From an uncultured Elusimicrobia bacterium (GTDB lineage: Bacteria > Elusimicrobiota > Endomicrobiia > Endomicrobiales > Endomicrobiaceae), in NCBI GenBank assembly GCA_947168325.1, contig CAMVLN010000043.1, positions 1-10,957 on the forward strand: a stretch of DNA of 10,957 nucleotides, read 5' to 3'. The position numbers and the translations under genes were made by a program. Every line of letters starts with the position of its first letter. Position 1 is the first letter of the stretch. Positions 1 to 6,836 of the stretch are shown here, piece after piece. The notes under the pieces were generated by a model. It ran no database searches. It saw nothing but the letters and a program-made list of their open reading frames with translations, and was not told the DNA's origin.

Positions 1-831
1 GCAGTATTTATCATCAATATCTAAACCAACCCCAATTCTATTATTTTTTGCTGCAACTAAAGGAGTCGTTCCACTACCGCTAAAAGGATCAAAAACAACA
101 TCTCCAACATAACTAAATAGTTTTATGGCTCTGTATGGCAATTCTTTAGGAAAAGGAGCAGGATGCCCTACTCTTTTTTTGCTTTCGCCATTAAAAGAGA
201 TTGGAAGAGTACTCGTCTACATTCCAGTCACTGATGGCAATTCCTTTTTTGAAATATCAGAAATTTTACTGCCAGATATTTTTTTCCATTCTTTTTTATA
301 TAATATCAATATTAGTTCCACAGGTGCTATAACATAAGGTGCAGAAGCAGACATAAAAGAACCCCAAGCTGTTCTTCTTGAAATAGTTCCTTCATTCCAT
401 ATAATTGTAGAATGATATTTCCATCCAACTTTTTTAGCAATGTTAGTTATATCTGCACCAACACTTTTTTGACCACCTTTATTTTTATCTAATGGTATAT
501 TAAGAATTAGTCTGCCAGTATCCTTAACCCATATATAACAATTTTTTAACCATTTTTCTGTAAACTTTAAATAATCTTCATACATTAACACATCATTATT
601 TGAATTGTATTTTATACCAACATTGTATGGTGGTGATGTTATTATTAAATCACAAAAATTTTTTCTAAAAATTTTTGTATCTAAAACATTACCTTTAAAT
701 ATAAAAGCTTTTTTAAAGTTTAATATAGTTTCTCTTATATTACCATATTTTTCAATATCTTCATTAAACATTTGTATATTATTGAAATTTTGTTTATCAA
801 TAATTATTTTTTTATTTTTCTTGTTTACCAT
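1..831 (-). pseudogene. Beta-class DNA methyltransferase, interrupted by in-frame amber codon (3' end beyond window)
   Basis: This gene would methylate DNA at a specific site using S-adenosylmethionine. The first 204 codons contain catalytic motif IV (TSPPYN, residues 65-70) and the stretches NIPLDKNKGG and SRRTAWGSFMSASAPYVIAPVE typical of these enzymes, given here only as landmarks around residues 111-172. A TAG codon at 217-219 then ends the frame. With no frameshift, the same frame runs on for 72 codons to the window edge and encodes KKRVGHPAPFPKELPYRA and the SAM-binding motif I (DPFSGSGTT, bases 64-90). Order IV before I marks the beta class; SPPY occurs in both N4-cytosine and some N6-adenine enzymes, so the modified base is uncertain. 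From memory of relatives, the amber codon sits where a Trp follows Gly-Leu/Met, which would be one change from TGG. The start ATG lies inside the end of pstA (7-base overlap), suggesting coupled translation. A truncated 204-residue product would lack the SAM site and should be inactive. Confidence 0.85.
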
Positions 832-1682
832 TTTCTAATTTTCCTGAAATAAAGCCGTGCAATTATTGCTATTAAGCTCATAGAAAGAACCATCAAAAGT
901 AATACAAGTGCTGTTGCAAAAATTATATTTTTAGGCATATTTGGGATTTGTGTTGATATAATATAAAGATGATATGGTAAAGCCATAACTTGATCAAACA
1001 GCGATTGTGGCAAATGCGGGACATAGAAAGCTGCTGCAGTAAATAAAATAGGTGCAGTTTCTCCTGAAATTCTTGATATACTTAAAATTGCTCCAGTCAT
1101 AATTCCAGGTAAAGCATTAGGCAACACAACTCTTCTTATTGTTTGCCACTTACTTACACCTAAAGACCAACTTGCCTCTCTAAATTGGTAAGGAACACTT
1201 TTTAATGCACCTTGTGCAGTTGTAATTATTACTGGAAGTTCCATTATTGATAAAGTTAAAGCACCTGCAATAATAGATACTCCAAAACCTAACAACATAA
1301 CAAATATTCCAAGCCCAAACAAACCATAAACTACAGATGGAATACCTGCTAAATTCACTATTGCAAGTTTTATTATTCTTGTTAAAAGGTTATCTTTTGC
1401 ATACTCGTTTAAATATATTGCTGCACAAACTCCAACTGGTAATGTAATACAAATGGCACAAGATACTATTGCCAAAGTTCCAATTATAGCAGGTAATATT
1501 CCCCCTGCTCTCATACCATCAGTGGGCATAGTTGTTAAAAATTCCCAACTGAGTACAGACCATCCATTTTTTATAATAATAACTATAACTGTAAGCACTG
1601 GAACAATTACTATAATTGTTGCCATTGCTAATAATGTATAAGCTATCTTTTGTGATAAATTAGGACTTAAATTAAAATTCAT
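825..1682 (-). CDS. pstA: Phosphate ABC transporter permease PstA
   Basis: PstA is one of the two inner-membrane channel subunits of the high-affinity phosphate importer PstSCAB. The 285-residue protein has the usual length and about six hydrophobic segments. It carries the cytoplasmic EAA loop that docks on the ATPase (about residues 169-190, REASWSLGVSKWQTIRR), followed by the family's SRISGETAP stretch (about residues 203-211). The ATG follows the pstC stop by two bases, and a purine-rich AAAGAGA in the end of pstC can serve as ribosome binding site. The 3' end overlaps the start of the methyltransferase gene by seven bases. In most bacteria pstB would follow here, but it does not. Family assignment is very secure. 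Assignment to PstA rather than PstC rests on gene order and on closer resemblance to PstA in the N-terminal half. Confidence 0.95.
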   Translation of the reverse strand: MNFNLSPNLSQKIAYTLLAMATIIVIVPVLTVIVIIIKNGWSVLSWEFLTTMPTDGMRAGGILPAIIGTLAIVSCAICITLPVGVCAAIYLNEYAKDNLLTRIIKLAIVNLAGIPSVVYGLFGLGIFVMLLGFGVSIIAGALTLSIMELPVIITTAQGALKSVPYQFREASWSLGVSKWQTIRRVVLPNALPGIMTGAILSISRISGETAPILFTAAAFYVPHLPQSLFDQVMALPYHLYIISTQIPNMPKNIIFATALVLLLMVLSMSLIAIIARLYFRKIRKW

Positions 1683-1684
1683 TA

Positions 1685-2560
1685 TTATCTCTTTTTAGTA
1701 TTTTTATTTAAAAATAAATCTGCTATAAAATTTATCATAAAAGTTATTGAAAATAATACTAATCCTATAGCAAATAATGCTCTATAATGAAGTCCTCCTC
1801 TAACAGTTTCCCCCATTTCAGCAGCTATTGTTGCTGTAAGAGTTCTAACAGGATCAAATATTGATGTTGGTATTGCAGTTGCATTTCCTGTTACCATTAA
1901 TACTGCCATTGTTTCTCCAATAACTCTACCTATTCCAAGCATAACTGCAGCTATAATTCCCGGCATAGCAGCTCTTAAAACAATTCTTCTTATTGTTTGC
2001 CATTTAGTTGCTCCCAAAGCATATGCACCTTCTTTATATTGCCAAGGAACAGACCTTATTGCATCTTCAGAAATTGATACTATAGTAGGCAGAGCCATAA
2101 ATCCTAAAACTATAGAACCAGAAAAGGCTGTAAGACCTGTAGGAATATCTAATACACTTCTAACTAATGGAACAAGAGTCACCATACCTACAAAACCAAG
2201 TACTACACTTGGAATTGCAGCCATAAGTTCAACAATAGATTTTAATATATCCCTAATACCTTTAGGTGCAAGTTCTGAAATAAATAGTGCAGTAGCAACT
2301 CCCAAAGGAACTGCAATTAAAGTTGCTCCTAAAGTTACAAGTAGTGAACCTATTATTAAAGAAAAAACCCCATAAGAGGCTGGATTAGATGAAGGATACC
2401 AATATTTTCCAAAAATAAAGCTAAACAATCCATACTCTTTAAAAAAAGCAAAACCTTCTTTTAGAAGAAAACCAAAAATCAATATAACAAAAACTATTGC
2501 TATAATGCCACACAAAAAAATTATTTTCTCTATAATATAGTCAGTTATTCTGTTTTTCAT
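1685..2560 (-). CDS. pstC: Phosphate ABC transporter permease PstC
   Basis: PstC is the partner permease of PstA in the phosphate importer. The 291-residue protein shows an N-terminal membrane anchor (about residues 10-33), the FGKYWYPSSNPASYGVF region typical of PstC before the core (about 50-66), and the EAA loop YKEGAYALGATKWQTIRR (about 175-192) followed by GRVIGETMAV. The ATG at 2558-2560 lies within the end of pstS (20-base overlap). No strong Shine-Dalgarno sequence precedes it, so translation is probably coupled to pstS. The loop is similar to that of PstA both in protein and in DNA, as expected for paralogous channel halves. Confidence is high. Confidence 0.95.
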   Translation of the reverse strand: MKNRITDYIIEKIIFLCGIIAIVFVILIFGFLLKEGFAFFKEYGLFSFIFGKYWYPSSNPASYGVFSLIIGSLLVTLGATLIAVPLGVATALFISELAPKGIRDILKSIVELMAAIPSVVLGFVGMVTLVPLVRSVLDIPTGLTAFSGSIVLGFMALPTIVSISEDAIRSVPWQYKEGAYALGATKWQTIRRIVLRAAMPGIIAAVMLGIGRVIGETMAVLMVTGNATAIPTSIFDPVRTLTATIAAEMGETVRGGLHYRALFAIGLVLFSITFMINFIADLFLNKNTKKR

Positions 2561-3428
2561 TTCTATTTATTGGAACAAAAGAAGTTTCAACAACAATTTT
2601 TTGACCTTCATCAGATAATGCATAATCTATAAAATCTTTCACTAATCCTTTTGGGTTCCCATTAGTATATAAATATAAAGGTCTTGAAATTGGATATTTT
2701 CTTGTCATAACATTTTCAATCGTTGGTTCAATAAATTCTACAGAACTTTTTGCCGATACAGAAACTGTTTTTGTTTGCTTACTAATAAATCCGATACCTG
2801 CATATCCTATAGCATTTGGATTTTGATAAATCTCATCAACTATTGCCTGTGACGATGGCATAAGCAATGCTTTAGGTGAAAATTCATCACTATTATTTTT
2901 ATTACCTAACCTAATTACCTGTTCTTTAAAAAACATATGTGTTCCTGAATTACTTTCTCTAGATAACAATACTATTGGCCTATTTTCTCCACCAACCTCT
3001 TTCCAATTTTTTATTTTTGCCATAAAAATATCTCTAATTTGCTCAATTGTAAGATTATTTATAGGATTGTTTTTGTTAACTAAAACTGCAAGACCGTCAA
3101 GACCAACAATAAATTCTTTATATGCGATGTTCTGTTTTTTAGCTAAATTAATTTCGTTTTCTTCTACTTGCCTTGAAGCCATAGCTATATCACAAGTATT
3201 ATTCAGTAATGCAGCAAAACCTGTCCCTGTTCCGCCACCAGTGACACCAATATTTGAATTTGAATTCTTTTGGCTAAATTGTTCTGCCCAAACTTGAACC
3301 AAATTTACAATAGTATCTGAACCTTTTATTTGCATTGCACCAATAGCATTATCACCTTGTGGCCTAGAACATGAAACTAACATGACAAAAAATACAATTA
3401 ATACTATATAAAATTTAGTTTTACACAT
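2541..3428 (-). CDS. pstS: Phosphate-binding lipoprotein PstS
   Basis: PstS captures phosphate outside the inner membrane and delivers it to PstCA. The N-terminus is a lipoprotein signal: a hydrophobic stretch followed by the lipobox Leu-Val-Ser-Cys with the lipidated cysteine at residue 20. The mature part has the phosphate-binding signatures GSDT (36-39), GGGTGTG (64-70) and SRESNSGT (156-163), and the Asp-Ile-Ala-Met-Ala-Ser-Arg element near 80-86. Length (295) is normal for the short, monomeric PstS group. The gene starts 12 bases after the guaB stop with no recognisable promoter and only a weak ribosome binding site, so it is probably read from the guaB transcript. I did not see a PHO box in the short gap. 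Confidence 0.95.
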   Translation of the reverse strand: MCKTKFYIVLIVFFVMLVSCSRPQGDNAIGAMQIKGSDTIVNLVQVWAEQFSQKNSNSNIGVTGGGTGTGFAALLNNTCDIAMASRQVEENEINLAKKQNIAYKEFIVGLDGLAVLVNKNNPINNLTIEQIRDIFMAKIKNWKEVGGENRPIVLLSRESNSGTHMFFKEQVIRLGNKNNSDEFSPKALLMPSSQAIVDEIYQNPNAIGYAGIGFISKQTKTVSVSAKSSVEFIEPTIENVMTRKYPISRPLYLYTNGNPKGLVKDFIDYALSDEGQKIVVETSFVPINRNEKQNN

Positions 3429-3440
3429 ATATTTCTATTA

Positions 3441-4949
3441 TTACTTTTGCATAGAAGTATTTTTTACAATAACATCATGTGCAGAACCTTCAATAATTGT
3501 AGTTTGACTCACTAATGTAAGTTTCGCTTTTTCTTGTAGCTCAGCAATTGATAATGCCCCACAGTTGCACATTGTATGAATAATCTTTTTAAGTGTAATT
3601 GAAACACCATCATGCAAATGACCTGCATAAGGAACATAAGAATCAACACCCTCTTCAAAACTTAAAGCTTCTTTACCACCTAAATCATATCTTTGCCAAT
3701 TTCTTGCTCTATTTGACCCTTCCCCCCAATACTCTTTAACATAGTTACCATTTACTACAAGTTTATTTGAAGGAGATTCATCAAATCTTGCAAAATATCT
3801 TCCAAGCATCACAAAATCTGCACCCATAGCTAAAGCTAATGTGATATGATAATCATGAACTATACCACCATCAGAACAAATAGGAATATATATTCCAGTT
3901 TTATTATAATATTCATCTCTAGCTTTTGCAACTTCAATAGTTGCTGTTGCTTGCCCCCTACCAATACCTTTTTGTTCTCTCGTAATACATATTGAGCCAC
4001 CACCAATACCAATTTTTATAAAATCAGCACCTGCTTTGGCTAAGAAATTAAACCCTTCTGCATCTACAATATTTCCCGCACCAACCTTAATATTTTTACC
4101 AAACTTTTCATGAATATCTTTTAGAGCTTTTTCTTGCCAATAAGAATATCCTTCACTTGAATCTAATACAAAAACATCTGCTCCTGCTTCAATTAAAGCT
4201 GGGACTCTTTCCATGTAATCTCGTGTATTTATACCCGCTCCAACAATATATCTATGTGCCAAGTCTAGTAATTCTAATGGATTGTTTTTGTGTGTTGAAT
4301 AATCTTTTCTAAAAATTAAGGAAACTAAATTTCCTTTTTTATCTACAACTGGAAGCTGATTAATTTTATTATCCCAAATAATTTCATTTGCTTGGCTCAA
4401 AGTTATACCATCTTGACCTGTTACCATATCTTCAAGAGGTGTCATATAATCTTTAACTTTTGAGTTTGCTTTACAATGTGAAATTCTAAAATCTTTTGAG
4501 GTAATAATACCAACAAGTTTTCCATGTGCTGAACCATCTTCTGTTACAGCACAAGTAGAATGTCCTGTTTTTTTACTTAATTCTATAACTTCTTCTAATG
4601 TTTGGTCTGGCCTAACATTAGAATCGGATGTAACAAAGCCTGCTTTATATGTTTTTACTCTAGATATCATAGCCACTTGTTTTTCTATAGATTGACTTCC
4701 ATATATAAAACTTATCCCTCCTTCTTGTGCAAGTGCTATAGCCATTTTATCATCGGAAACTGCTTGCATAACTGCAGATACCATAGGAATATTTATACTA
4801 AGTGGAGACTCTTCCCCAGCTTTTTTATTATATTTTATAAGTGGAGTTTTTAAACTAACATTGCTAGGAATACAATACTCACTAGAATATCCTGGCACTA
4901 AAAGATATTCAGAAAAAGTATGGGACGGTTCTTTAAAATAAAATGCCAT
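3441..4949 (-). CDS. guaB: IMP dehydrogenase, Tritrichomonas foetus-like type
   Basis: This enzyme oxidises IMP to XMP with NAD+, the committed step of guanine nucleotide synthesis in the cytoplasm. The 502-residue protein is a TIM barrel with an inserted pair of CBS domains (roughly residues 100-222). The catalytic loop GIGGGSICITREQKGIG places the active cysteine at residue 321. NAD-site Asp263 lies in LDSSEG, and the flap RNWQRYDLGG supplies the Arg420-Tyr421 dyad. These features, the ARFDESP element and the C-terminal CNCGAL resemble the T. foetus enzyme (Cys319, Arg418-Tyr419) along the whole length, as I recall that sequence, more than the E. coli type. A strong GGTGAGGAG lies seven bases before the ATG. 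A near-consensus promoter precedes it, with a leader of only about 35 bases, too short for a purine riboswitch. It heads the apparent guaB-pstSCA-methyltransferase operon. Confidence 0.95.
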   Translation of the reverse strand: MAFYFKEPSHTFSEYLLVPGYSSEYCIPSNVSLKTPLIKYNKKAGEESPLSINIPMVSAVMQAVSDDKMAIALAQEGGISFIYGSQSIEKQVAMISRVKTYKAGFVTSDSNVRPDQTLEEVIELSKKTGHSTCAVTEDGSAHGKLVGIITSKDFRISHCKANSKVKDYMTPLEDMVTGQDGITLSQANEIIWDNKINQLPVVDKKGNLVSLIFRKDYSTHKNNPLELLDLAHRYIVGAGINTRDYMERVPALIEAGADVFVLDSSEGYSYWQEKALKDIHEKFGKNIKVGAGNIVDAEGFNFLAKAGADFIKIGIGGGSICITREQKGIGRGQATATIEVAKARDEYYNKTGIYIPICSDGGIVHDYHITLALAMGADFVMLGRYFARFDESPSNKLVVNGNYVKEYWGEGSNRARNWQRYDLGGKEALSFEEGVDSYVPYAGHLHDGVSITLKKIIHTMCNCGALSIAELQEKAKLTLVSQTTIIEGSAHDVIVKNTSMQK

Positions 4950-4990
4950 GTGTTCTCCTCACCTGTTATATATGCATACAACAGAACTTT

Positions 4991-5019
4991 ATTATAGGAA
5001 ATTTTAAAAACTCAATCAA
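4991..5019 (-). promoter_or_regulatory. Sigma70-type promoter for guaB operon
   Basis: On the minus strand, TTGATT (5014-5019) and a perfect TATAAT (4991-4996) are separated by exactly 17 bases. Transcription should start near 4984, about 35 bases before the guaB ATG. The -35 box lies 17 bases outside the insertion sequence relic, so the promoter is native and not supplied by the element. Confidence 0.75.
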
Positions 5020-5036
5020 ATAATGTGATGAAAACA

Positions 5037-5058
5037 AAATAGATATGACCGTTTTTGA
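5037..5058 (+). repeat. Left terminal inverted repeat of IS relic
   Basis: This 22-bp repeat has the core TGACCGTTTTTGA at 5046-5058. Its reverse complement occurs at 5800-5821 with a single mismatch (A at 5045 here, the equivalent of C in the other arm). Confidence 0.85.
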
Positions 5059-5072
5059 TAAGATAAAAAAGA

Positions 5073-5823
5073 ATGGAGGAAGATAAACAAAAAACAGATA
5101 GCATTAAAAAGGAAAGAAGTATTAGAAAAAGCGGAAAAATTAAAGACAAAAGGAAAAAAGATAAGGGAATGAAAGAATTTTTCAATGTAAAAGAAAAATA
5201 TTACGAAGATGGAAAAAAGCATATTGTGAATTAGGGTTAATAGGTCTATAGCCACAAAGTACAGGACAAAACAGGTTAGTTATAACAAGAATATTACAGA
5301 GATAGTATATTAAGACTAAAAGAACAAACAAGAAAAAGGAGAAGAAACTAAATAATTTAGCATTTAGTAAAAAAGATAAATTATTAGTTACACAAGCATA
5401 CAAAGAGTCTAGCAGCAAAACAGCTGCTAAATTTCTAACAGATGAATTGTTAAAAGAATTTCCCTTTGATATTAAAATTTTTCAATAAATTGTATAGTGA
5501 TAGCGAATTTATGGACAATTTTAAATAAGCTTACCAATATAATAATATATTAAATTACTGGTTATTAGTTCCATCTAATAAAAACCTAAAAAAATACCAA
5601 TGTTGAAAGAAACAACAGAACTATTCAAGAAGAGTTTTATTTACCAAATCACAATAATTTAAAAATTGATATTTTTTCTTTAAAACTATTCGCAAAACAA
5701 ATTCAAAATCATTACAATTTTATTAAACTTCATAGAAATCTTAATTTCAATATTAGATTTTTCCCTACTATGGAATTTTTACCTTTCAAATTTCACATTT
5801 CAAAAACGGTCAGATCTATTTAA
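5073..5823 (+). pseudogene. Decayed DDE transposase (integrase core, IS481/IS3-like)
   Basis: Pieces of one transposase appear in order across all three plus frames. An N-terminal helical region reads ALKRKEVLEKAEKLK (from 5101). A helix-turn-helix piece reads FFNVKEKYY (5178 on) and KAYCELGLIGL (5219-5248). Part of the integrase core reads AYKESSSKTAAKFL and ELLKEFPFDIKIFQ, ending at 5487. Next is SDSEFMDNF (5496-5522), matching the usual DNGSEF around the second catalytic Asp. Then VERNNRTIQEEFYLP (from 5602) contains the catalytic Glu of the VER motif, and HYNFIKLHRNLNFN follows. At least two in-frame stops and several frameshifts separate them, and the segment with the first catalytic Asp is missing. 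The gene is dead. IS481-like is my best family guess; IS3 ORF B is the alternative. Confidence 0.8.
5800..5821 (-). repeat. Right terminal inverted repeat of IS relic
   Basis: This is the inverted partner of 5037-5058, matching at 21 of 22 positions; the core reads TCAAAAACGGTCA at 5800-5812. The remnant transposase frame ends at a TAA overlapping its outer edge. Confidence 0.85.
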
Positions 5824-5861
5824 CACTAACATAACATAATATTAATATTAATACACTTAAA

Positions 5862-6416
5862 TTATATTTTTGACATAGTTATTGCTTTTTGTGCTTGATA
5901 TTTGCCTTTTTTGTCTGCATAAGAAACTTCACAAACTTCATCTGCTTCTAAAAATAAAAGTTGCCCTATACCTTCATTAGCATAAATTTTTACAGGCATA
6001 GAACTTATATTTGAAATTGCTATTGTTGCATATCCTTCCCATTCAGGTTCAAAAGGTGTAATATTAACTAATATTCCACATCTTGCATAAGTAGACTTTC
6101 CAAAAGCTACTGTAATAATATCTCTTGGTATTCTAAAATATTCTAATGTTTTTGCCAAAGCTAATGATTGAGGTTGTAAAATTATAAAATCGTCAACTTT
6201 AACATCTTTAAATAAATCTTTATTTATATTTTTAGGATCAACAAAAGAACCATCTGAAATTTTTTGCATTATTTTAAATTCATTAGAAATTCTAAAGTCG
6301 TATCCATAAGAAGATGTTCCATAAGATATCCCTTTTCTTACTTGTTCCGGTTCAAATGGGTCTATCATCTTTTTTTCTATTGCCATTTGTTTTATCCATT
6401 TATCTGATTTTGCCAT
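5862..6416 (-). CDS. dcd: dCTP deaminase, catalytic glutamate replaced by alanine
   Basis: Dcd converts dCTP to dUTP, feeding dTMP synthesis; the fold is a trimer related to dUTPase. The 184-residue protein is full length for the Chlamydia-like form of the family and keeps its landmarks: ISYGTSSYGYDFRIS (30-44), LEYFRIPR (91-98), GKSTYARCGILVN (106-118, covering the E. coli Ser111 and Arg115 positions), PFEPEWEGY (121-129) and YANEGIGQLLFLE (145-157). Aligning WEGYATIA with E. coli WSGCIVLE puts Ala133 (codon GCA, bases 6018-6020) at the position of Glu138, the catalytic base. Relatives usually read TIEISN or TLEFSN here. One base change separates GCA from GAA. Deaminase activity is therefore doubtful though the frame is intact. 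The ATG has AAGGAG six bases upstream and a promoter just beyond. Family identity is certain; activity is not. Confidence 0.93.
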   Translation of the reverse strand: MAKSDKWIKQMAIEKKMIDPFEPEQVRKGISYGTSSYGYDFRISNEFKIMQKISDGSFVDPKNINKDLFKDVKVDDFIILQPQSLALAKTLEYFRIPRDIITVAFGKSTYARCGILVNITPFEPEWEGYATIAISNISSMPVKIYANEGIGQLLFLEADEVCEVSYADKKGKYQAQKAITMSKI

Positions 6417-6725
6417 TATTTTCTCCTTAATTGCACATCTGTAAATTTGTATATATCAAATTTATTTTTTTAACAAGCCGCTAAAAATAATATAGCTAGT
6501 ATAATTTAAATATCTTAACTATATAACAATATTCTAATATGCCATAATTATTTTATAAGGTATATTTCTTGAGAGAATATTTGTTTTTTATATATCAACT
6601 ATTGCGGATATAATACTTTTAATCTTTTTCTATAATATTCAATGTTATATCAATTTAATAATAAAGATAAATAATAATATTATAAATATCTATCAATATA
6701 AATTAAAAAATTTTCTAATTTGATT
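6417..6725. other. 309-bp AT-rich gap between tRNA-Leu and dcd
   Basis: This stretch holds the candidate dcd promoter at its left end. Elsewhere I see no open frame of useful length with a ribosome binding site and no GC-containing hairpin. Just downstream of the tRNA (minus strand) there is an AT-only inverted repeat (AAATTA/TAATTT, about 6704-6725) next to a T-run that could weakly end tRNA transcription. Plus-strand TATAAT-like strings near 6500 and 6609 lack matching -35 boxes and a gene to serve. Confidence 0.6.
6448..6476 (-). promoter_or_regulatory. Candidate promoter for dcd
   Basis: On the minus strand, TTGTTA (6471-6476) and TATACA (6448-6453) are 17 bases apart. The predicted start near 6441 leaves a leader of about 25 bases before the dcd ATG, with AAGGAG inside it. 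The match is moderate, and AT-rich sequence makes chance matches common. Confidence 0.5.
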
Positions 6726-6808
6726 TGCCGAGGACGAGATTTGAACTCGCACAGTTTTGCAACTACAGGCTTCTGAGACCTGTGTGTCTGCCATTCCACC
6801 ACCTCGGC
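6726..6808 (-). tRNA. tRNA-Leu (anticodon CAG)
   Basis: The minus strand folds as a class II tRNA of 83 nt. The acceptor arms GCCGAGG and CCTCGGC pair perfectly, with discriminator A at 6726. The anticodon loop CTCAGAA between CAGGT and GCCTG gives anticodon CAG, reading CUG. A long variable arm follows (TAGTTGCAAAACT region), and the T-loop is TTCAAAT. A long variable arm plus discriminator A fits leucine. The 3' CCA is not encoded, so it must be added enzymatically. Confidence 0.97.
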
Positions 6809-6836
6809 AAATAACAATTAATATTTATAAGAACTA

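Larger units (their letters stand above)
5037..5821 (+). mobile_element. Relic insertion sequence with preserved terminal inverted repeats
   Basis: A 785-bp segment between dcd and the guaB promoter is bounded by 22-bp inverted repeats that differ at one position. Inside are recognisable but broken pieces of a DDE/integrase-core transposase on the plus strand. The inner part of the repeats begins TGACCG and ends CGGTCA, the TG...CA termini usual for IS3/IS481-like elements. The element is shorter than the roughly 1 kb or more expected for such ISs, in line with internal deletion. No clear target-site duplication is visible: the flanking bases extend the inverted repeat rather than repeating directly, and GATA/GATC beside the TG/CA ends is at best an imperfect remnant. 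It has no visible function and could not move by itself. Confidence 0.8.

Noticed and set aside
217..219. TAG read as an amino acid (recoded genetic code or pyrrolysine)
   Set aside because: coaX and the TM1266-like gene both end in TAG at their natural length, so TAG is an ordinary stop here. No pyrrolysine gene is visible.
125..337. Plus-strand frame of 70 codons
   Set aside because: It is antisense to the conserved methyltransferase sequence, including the part after the amber codon.
1130..2010. Similar DNA around 1130-1160 and 1980-2010 (shared TCTTCTTATTGTTTGCCA) as a repeat
   Set aside because: This is the conserved EAA loop (KWQTIRR) of the paralogous PstA and PstC, not an independent repeat.
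4950..4990. Purine riboswitch upstream of guaB
   Set aside because: The predicted leader is only about 35 bases and shows no aptamer-like pairing.
5016..5418. Two minus-strand open frames of 78-79 codons rich in Phe and Leu
   Set aside because: They are antisense to the plus-strand transposase relic, whose A-rich codons give Phe/Leu-rich complements. They have no family resemblance or ribosome site.
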